DNA of 64,000 nt from Marasmius tenuissimus (Eukaryota; Basidiomycota; Agaricomycetes; Agaricales; Marasmiaceae). Of this stretch, positions 57,183 through 64,000 are shown one piece after another. The stretch lies in NCBI GenBank assembly GCA_029532415.1, contig JAQOTA010000047.1, positions 1,736,001-1,800,000 on the forward strand, read 5' to 3'. The translations under genes were made by a program, and so were the position numbers. Positions within the stretch are counted from its first letter, which is position 1. Every line of letters begins with the position of its first letter. The notes beneath the pieces are model-generated. The model did no database searches and had not been told where the DNA came from. It saw only the letters and a list, made by a program, of their open reading frames with translations.

Positions 57183-59239
57183 CTACAAAGTACAATGTCA
57201 GCTTGGTAGTTCTATGAGATAGCCCAAGGCACTACACTCACTGAGAATGTTGCAACAGGGAATACCACAACATATTGCAATGAGAAGTACTCAGAATAAT
57301 GAAACAATGTGCCCTTCATTTTTAAGGTGAGAGATGAGTTGCCTAGTGAGGCTGAAATTGGGGGGGTGAAAAAATACTACCTCTGCTTTATAGCATCTAG
57401 GATGTTTTAGTTCTACCAGGCTCTTGCAGCATAGCAATTGGTAAAGATCTCTGTGCTCACTAGGTGAGCAGCAATCAAAGGGCTGATTCAATCTCTTATT
57501 GATATGAAGAGGCCAGGCAGCATCAATGCGGCTATCAAGGCAGTAGTACAAGAACCATGGTCTGCTCACATTGGGAAGATTTCAATGAATTGCTCTTAGC
57601 CATTTTTGTTCTTTATAGGCCAAACAGCTAGGTTCAGACCAATTATGTTCCTTTTTCTGTGATTCCAAAAACCAGACTTTCAGCATCAAGACCCGAGCAT
57701 ACTCCCGGTTTCCCCCGCCCCCCACACCATAGGCTCGCTGTAATCCTCTTGCCAAACCAGTGTTGCCATAACCATCTATTTCTTCATAGCTTTGGAATCT
57801 GTTCCTCTGTGTGATCTGTTTGGGTCCCTCATTGCCACTATTCAGCCGCTCAGCCTGCCAAAAATGGCTTAAGGGTTGAAAAGGGCCGGAAGTATCTATG
57901 TTTGATTTGAGTTCCCTGCCATGCTTGCCACCATAATGGAGTAGTGATAACTCGGGAGATGAGCTACAGAATTTTACCCTGCGGTAAAGACGGGATGTAT
58001 AATGATAGACAGATGTAGGTTAGGCCTGTCTGGATGCAGGGTGGAACACGGGAGCAAAGAACTGATAGTAGATTTTCAGTTGCCAGAAAGGGAAGTTGAG
58101 TTATCACCAGAACTCAGGAGCCAGCTAGATCAAGCAACCCGGCAAGAATTTTCAAGATCAAAAATTATATATGAACCTGTCACTGCCATAAATTGTCAAA
58201 AAGGAGAGGTAAGTGTTAAATCAACATGACGAGGTACGCTCAAGTGGACATTAAGGTGCGTAACATTGATTCCGGACTCCAAAGAACTGAGTAGACAGCT
58301 GAAATATCAAGGTCCAATTTGATGAGTAAAACTTGTGTATCAAAGAGTGCCCAGACTCTAGCACTACAATTCAGTACTACATCATACATTAGTTGAGATT
58401 CTTTTGTGTACGGACCGGAGAGCCGGAAAGTATATATCTCAGGAACTGCTAGTGAGTAGGGAATGGGTACCTGAGTGAGCCCAGGGAATCATGATCATCT
58501 TCGTTAGAATACCGCAAAGATGTGTGCAGATGTCAAAAGGGTTCAATGCCGCCAATATCCTGATTCTGAAGGAAGCTAGGACAGATGCAACCCAAGGGAT
58601 TCAGAGATTTACCGGTCATTTTCAGTTTGTACAGCGTTCTTTGTTCATCACTGTCTCTGCCCAAGCTTGGCGTACAGCCAAATTTGTTCGGACAGCAAAG
58701 CTGATGAATAAACGTGTTGAGGCTCGATGTATTGCCACTTCGAAGCTCAGCATGCTCCCATTGGTCAACCCTGTCATTCAGGCCAAATTGTTTGATGATA
58801 CTGTTACAATACATGATTCAAAGATTCTAGGACTCGGAAGGCCACTCGTAGGAAGCGAGCGTGTGGGGTTTTTTGAGTGGTCGTCTGGGATGATGGCAAA
58901 GAAAGGCGCCAAGACTCCTCACTTGGCCCAACGCTGCGCTGGTCTGATTCAACTCGGGTGCCCCCTAAACTGTGCCCTGGAGCGCGAAATCTGAAGCCAC
59001 AAAACCCGTTGTGCCTCTCGTATCCACTTTTACCTCGCACATTACGATGGAAAGTGAACCGCTATAGCGAGTCCACGACAATCTATCTTTTCTCCTCTCT
59101 ACACAATTACTAAAAGGTTTAGAAGATTAAAAGAAGCACAAGACGACGAGTTTGACAAGGTGTAAGATGATACGAGAGCGAAGACAAGCAGGTAATGGAT
59201 CCTTCCATATATTTCTAGCCGGATCCGACAACGATAAAC
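57183..59239. other. No firm gene
   Basis: Two plus-strand frames look protein-like but have no splice context: 58002-58229 (contains KELIVDFQLPEREVELSPEL) and 58491-58994 (167 codons, no domain recognised). Upstream of the second seven-helix gene the first exon may lie near 57250-57300 (VVFPVATFS). Confidence 0.35.
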
Positions 59240-60000
59240 TTATACAGCACGTTGAATCGCAATGTCCGAATTTCCGGTAGGTAAGCGAGGAGTCAAAAAG
59301 CGGAGTTGTGGGAGTGTGCCAAGAGGGGGAAATGGTTTGACAGAGACGGCCAGTGAGAAAAGAGCCAACGACGCTACCAGCAGAGAGTAAAAGACAGACA
59401 CTTGACCGTCAGCAAAATCTTGCAAAAGTCCCCAGTCCGCCTCTTGCTCATTTAGCATCTGGCAGTCGTTGTATCACACTGGTCTTGGCATAAGATGGAG
59501 GGATATAGAAGTTGAGGGTGCCACGCAGAAGGTATGATCATCGAAGCCTAGAACGAGGTGTGTATTTGGCCCATCTTACACCTCGTATATGATCCTGAAC
59601 GACCTAGTTAGTGTGATGTTTGTTAACGAGCTGATGAGATTGAGACCATCAACTTGTCTCTTGATCTCAGAAGAACACATACCAATGACACCGAGAAGAG
59701 CACGGCGTGATCGTCAAGCATCAACTTCGTAAACATCTATCCATCTTGAGTTCACCCGACGTTCCGGGAGAAGGAAAGTACACCCAACTTACACGCCATT
59801 CCTCCTCAAAATACCCAGTATGGCTATGTAGATGCCACGGTGATGTGCTCTGATCACACCCACCATCAGGACAAGCCCAATCCCGCTGGCTTCCCAACAC
59901 TCGCGTATTGTCTATTTCCGAGCTTCCGAGTGACGCCTCTCGTCTCAACAGACAAACACCAGCTAGGCAGACGCCCAAGAATATCCCAACGGGGTTAATT
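59240..60000 (-). CDS. Possible small membrane-protein gene
   Basis: Minus-strand pieces: PVGIFLGVCLAGVCLLRREA then SQRDWACPDGGCDQSTSPWH up to EEEWR with donor GTAAGT near 59792; a short exon MFTKLMLDDHAVLFSVSL (acceptor GATAG, donor GTATGT, about 59740-59687); and a last exon 59458-59240 with a hydrophobic helix (VFYSLLVASLALFSLAV). Two membrane helices are predicted by eye. The exon near 59610-59550 and the start codon are not established. Family unknown. Confidence 0.35.
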
Positions 60001-60049
60001 GAGACGATATCTGATATGCCGGTCTAGGTGAGGGCCGTTTCCAGTTGCA

Positions 60050-62065
60050 GTGCGGATCATTGTGTGGCAGAAAGGGCGGAGCCTGGGGGCTTGTAGAGAC
60101 GGAGGTATCGTGACTAGATACAACTCCGTTGCGGCCCGTTCTCTATTTTATGGGCCGTGCACGTTTTCATTCGAGATTCAATGGTGAAAACTGACCACAG
60201 TCAAACAGATATTGTATCAAGCCTCTCTTATCCCCTTTTTAGAGCCGTAAGAGAGGAATCAGACATTGATTATGATGCAGATAGAAGCTATTTATCAGCG
60301 CCTCTGCACGAGGTTCGTGGGCTCGAGATGGTGCTTATGATCATCTAAGTTGACCCGCTCAATTGAGGAGACCCCGAGTTGCGACGGCATTTGCTATAGT
60401 CTAAGTTTTGGCCCTCTACGTTCAAACGGCGACTTACTGTACCATTTCGATTACTTCGTCATGGTGTGGGACAAGTGACCGTTTCGACCGGACTTTCGGT
60501 TTCGGCATATCCCGACCGGACGTGGGACAAGCCGAAAATTTTCGGCGGTGGCAAGGTGTGGGAGAGCTACGAGAGCAGGAGATAGTGTTTTTTACGTTGT
60601 TTAGGTGTGATTGGGCTTCAAAAGAGTCCCAGCTCCAGGGGAAACCCAGGAAACAAGATACTGAGCCCTTCAAAAACGAGGTCCGGTTGTTGGGCCAAAC
60701 ATCAGACCTTAAAGTTACTGAAGTTTTGGCAGATGGGCCTGGGTCCCGTGACATACCGTGACATTTGGGTTCAACAACAGACCGTTGTTTACTCCAAATG
60801 CTACAGTAGACAATTTGTGACGGGCAATCTATGCTTCTCTTCATTTGCATCGACTACCCCCTTCTCGCCATGATTTCACTCAAGGGAGTCTCCGATAACA
60901 CTGTGACCTGGTCCGCCTGATCACAACATCCCTGTGGGATTCGAAGGAGGATGTTATCACCCTAAACTTTGTACTAGCAGACAGTAGCATAGCCATAGGG
61001 ATTGTGAGGAAGATGTGACTGTAAACCATCACTGTGAACGGAATCAGGGGTGAAGTTCACCCCAAAAATCACCCCGTCTTTGCCGTCAGATTCACCAAAA
61101 CTGAACCGGAATTTCACACAAAAGACCGTAAAATTCCCTTTATTCAGCTCGGGTGAATTTCAGTAGGTAAATGTTCATTTTCACCCTATCGGCTATTTGA
61201 CATCCAGGCTGAAATCCATCCGAAGATGACCGTGAACTTCCTGTAAAATGGAGCGTGGCTAAAATTCTCCATAATCATTCTAATAGGTCAGTGAAATTGA
61301 TGTTTATTCCTATATGATACGTACATGATGGAGATTATCCAGCGGCTAGCCAGTCCCCCTGCATATAGACACGCATGGGCAGTAAGCACCTACTCAACCT
61401 ACCGCACGCGGGATCGTGCTGATACTATGATAATCCTGTATGAGGCATAAAAACCTGTGCACTTCAATAGATGGATGAAGAGCACGTAAAGATGGACGCA
61501 CCAAACTCGTAGTAAATGTATAATCCGTACATTTCGGGATGTTTAGATGAGCGGCAGAGTATAGCACGGCGTAGCACACCTTTAGTTGTCAAGCTTCCTG
61601 CGAGTTGCACACAGAAAATGGAGGGACTCCCACTTCGAGTGAATGCACGACTGGTGGAGGCGGTTCCTTTAAAGTAGTCAATAGCCTGAGTTAAGGGATG
61701 GAAGAGTAGATTAGTTATGCCCACGCACCTATGCCATGCTTCTTGTCCTCCATCCCAGTCAATTCTTCACTCCAGTTCCCCCAAGGCGCTCCCGCGAGGT
61801 AGATCAACTCATGCCGAATCAAGTTTGAGGATCAAAAGGAGGATATGGTGTATTTTATGCACGACCGGGCTTTTTTGAGAAGTTGAAGAATAGAATGTCG
61901 TGGGTTTCAGGTAAGTAGAGGGAACACAACGGTGGTCTGGGGTCAACGTTTGGGGGTTGTATGTGATGTCATATTTCTCACGCCACACCCGTGAATTGGG
62001 CGAGCTCTCTACCTGCGGGGTGAAGTTCACAATTGAGATTTGTGAATAAGATGAGGTTCGTTACA
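60050..62065. other. No supported gene
   Basis: Short frames only. A dispersed motif (TACTGTACCATTTCGA) is at 60435-60450. The small palindrome GTGAAGTTCAC occurs at about 61053 and again near 62020; significance unknown. Confidence 0.35.
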
Positions 62066-62497
62066 GCTGTTGTTGGAACTTAGGGCGGGAACGGCTTTTT
62101 CCCGCGCGAGGGAGAAAAACAGTATTTGATTTTTAAGGCTTGTAAATTCGCACCGGGCAATGCGATTTTTGATTCGTTACATACAGAAAAGTCAGGGCTA
62201 TTAGCTACCATAATTTTTGTACTATGTATCGTTGAGGAAGATGTTGCAGCCCAGAGGTCTGAAGAGTTTGGGCAGCATGAGAATCTCTCCTGAAAGGGTT
62301 GCATACAATACTTGGGCAACCTCCCCCACAGCGGTCGACACAAAAATTATACCATGAGATAGCCCTGATTTTTCTGCTTTCAGCGGTGTAGAAAACATGG
62401 TCCTCACCGAAGAGTGGCGAGCTCTAAAAATCAAGAATGGTCCTCATCACTCATGCGGGAAAAAACCCGTTCCCGCCCTAAGTTCCGACAACAGTTG
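62066..62497. mobile_element. Foldback MITE-like element, about 430 bp
   Basis: The outer 45 bases (GGAACTTAGGGCGGGAACGG...) are inverted copies at 62079 and 62485, and inverted similarity continues inward nearly to the centre at 62281, including TTGATTTTTA, CAGGGCTAT and CATAATTTTTGT blocks. The whole element is therefore one imperfect palindrome. No coding capacity. A target duplication was not identified. Confidence 0.6.
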
Positions 62498-64000
62498 CAA
62501 ACCCACGTACATTTCTGCCTTCATTCATCATTTACCCTATAAATTGTTCAATTTTAGTGTGGTGCTCAATACCCAATTTCACGTTGTTTAAACACTGAAA
62601 GCTGATGTTCAGTCCACTTTGGAGTGACTGTCAGGGTGTTCTGTTCTCCCAGTGTCATGACGATGTGTTGAAGGCAGTTTTATACAATGCTTCCTGTATG
62701 GTGAGTCTTTCCGGAGCACGTCATCCTGAGACAGCGGTGGCTCAAGTCACAGTTTTGATCACCGATGAGACAGACGGTATAGAGTCGTGTTTACTGTTAT
62801 AGAGCCACCAAACATTTGGTACCAGTCGACTGAAACCCTGAAGCCTCAGGCCTCGGCGTAGTCACGGGGAGATCAACATGGTCCAGTATTTAGATTCCAA
62901 CTTTATACAATGGAGATCCGGTCCCACCTAGGCATACTTTCATGGCTGCGGGCACTAATGAGGATTCTGATCGATGCCGAGTCGGCTGGACAAACACTAT
63001 ATTGATGAATGGGGCCAGCTGTTGCCGGCTCTTACGAGCTGAATCCAAGTAAGAAAAGAGATCGAGGCTCGTTGCCTCGGGAGTCAGGAGTCGGGTCTCA
63101 GTGACCTCGGGAGTTTGGGGCTCGATGCCTATGATGGGTCGCACCATACGATGCGGGACAGAGACGGGGGTTCCTCACAATCTATCATAGATTGTGAGTT
63201 GAGTGTAAAGGGAATAGAAGGTGACTTACTCACCGACGATTACCCTTGTGCAAACTCTCGTTTAGACCCAATCCAATATGGTTGTTCAGATGAATTTCCT
63301 TAGGATGGCTGGTGCGGCGCGCCGCACATCAAACGATCGGAGCGCCGTAGGCTACCTAATGCAAAAATTTAGAGAGAACTCAATTGCAATCTTTCATGAG
63401 TCATGACCGAGTCAGCCTGTCGGGAAAATGTCCATCTCTCCAATATCTAATGGTCCCGGCATGTCCAAGGTGTGATTTCCACGAATTTGTCATTTCACCG
63501 GGTATATGTATTGTCCGAGAGGTGGCCTTGGTTAGAACTTAGGCTCAACCTAACTTGTAATTTGTTGGCTGTAGATGGAGGGTTCTGAGGTGATCCTTTG
63601 CCTGAGTCATGTTTGCTCCGAAATTATGAAAAGATGTGAAAGAAAATAGTTTAGTGAAGGAGAGGGAAGCAACGAGGTAGGCCTGAGGGAAGAAAAGATG
63701 TTGAAGTGCCTAAGCAGCGCTGACGCTCATACCTCCCATCAATCTTGACTTGGAGATCAGACACCTGGCTAACTCTTTTTGACTGGGTACTGCGACTGGG
63801 GCAACGGAGTTTGAATCATGTGAGCTAGACTGTTCAACATTGCCTTTTCCCAGTGGCCAGCAAGAGCTACCGTAACACTGTATAGCTAACATCATGTAGG
63901 TCTACAAGCTTTTCACAACAAAAGGCGGGCTGAAGTGAATAACTGGGGCAGACAGATTGGCAAAGCCCTGGGGAGGTTGGTGTTGTGTGATTTATTTTTT
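62498..64000. other. No supported gene
   Basis: Only short frames on both strands. A perfect palindrome lies at 63174-63198. Confidence 0.35.
63174..63198. repeat. Perfect 12-bp-arm palindrome
   Basis: CTCACAATCTAT, a single C, then ATAGATTGTGAG. It could form a hairpin or be a small insertion scar; not in a gene. Confidence 0.7.

Noticed and set aside
1..64000. CRISPR array, bacterial operon or prophage-like system
   Set aside because: Dense spliceosomal introns and copia elements show nuclear fungal DNA; no regularly spaced short repeats were seen.

Overview
The window is eukaryotic nuclear DNA from a filamentous basidiomycete, most likely an Agaricomycete. Genes are cut into short exons by many introns of about 45-80 bases with GT-AG ends, and several encoded proteins belong to families I know from mushroom-forming fungi: a membrane-anchored GH76-like protein, seven-helix membrane proteins, and an expanded family marked by FIPDRCHWAAIPRQ. 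More than a third of the window is retrotransposon. I see no bacterial operons, tRNA, rRNA or CRISPR.

Layout. 1-12.8 kb is gene-dense, mostly on the minus strand: a long coiled-coil protein running off the left edge, a RING-finger protein, a decayed member of the FIPDR family, an uncharacterised gene, and a beta-propeller protein with a membrane anchor and a Ser/Thr-rich tail. A plus-strand gene at 12.0 kb is cut at its 3' end by a Ty1/copia element. 12.8-19.1 kb is that element (A1), with an uninterrupted 1801-codon Gag-Pol frame. 19.1-25 kb is gene-poor, with an LTR-like stretch and short repeats. 25.1-27.4 kb holds the GH76-like gene and 29-30 kb a six-exon orphan gene. 33.9-39.5 kb is a 2.2-kb inverted repeat around a seven-helix membrane-protein gene. 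40.5-55.6 kb is a copia cluster: a decayed A-family copy (A2) with its own insertion, a fragment of a third copia family, and a complete B element nested inside an older B-family copy, followed by another B remnant. 55.7-57.2 kb has a second seven-helix gene or relic. 57-64 kb is gene-poor apart from one weak gene model and a foldback element.

The most interesting signals are: (i) the B elements at 45-53 kb, where five in-frame TGA stops are shared by two separate insertions, so already-stopped copies appear to have been mobilised; (ii) the inverted repeat, whose inner 2 kb looks identical between arms while its outermost 140 bases differ clearly; (iii) a copia primer-binding site matching the anticodon arm of initiator tRNA-Met, suggesting half-tRNA priming; (iv) A1, with an intact frame but divergent LTRs and no target duplication; and (v) in-frame TGA codons inside three otherwise continuous host exons. 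All gene models were read by eye from frame continuity and splice signals. No alignments or database searches were run.
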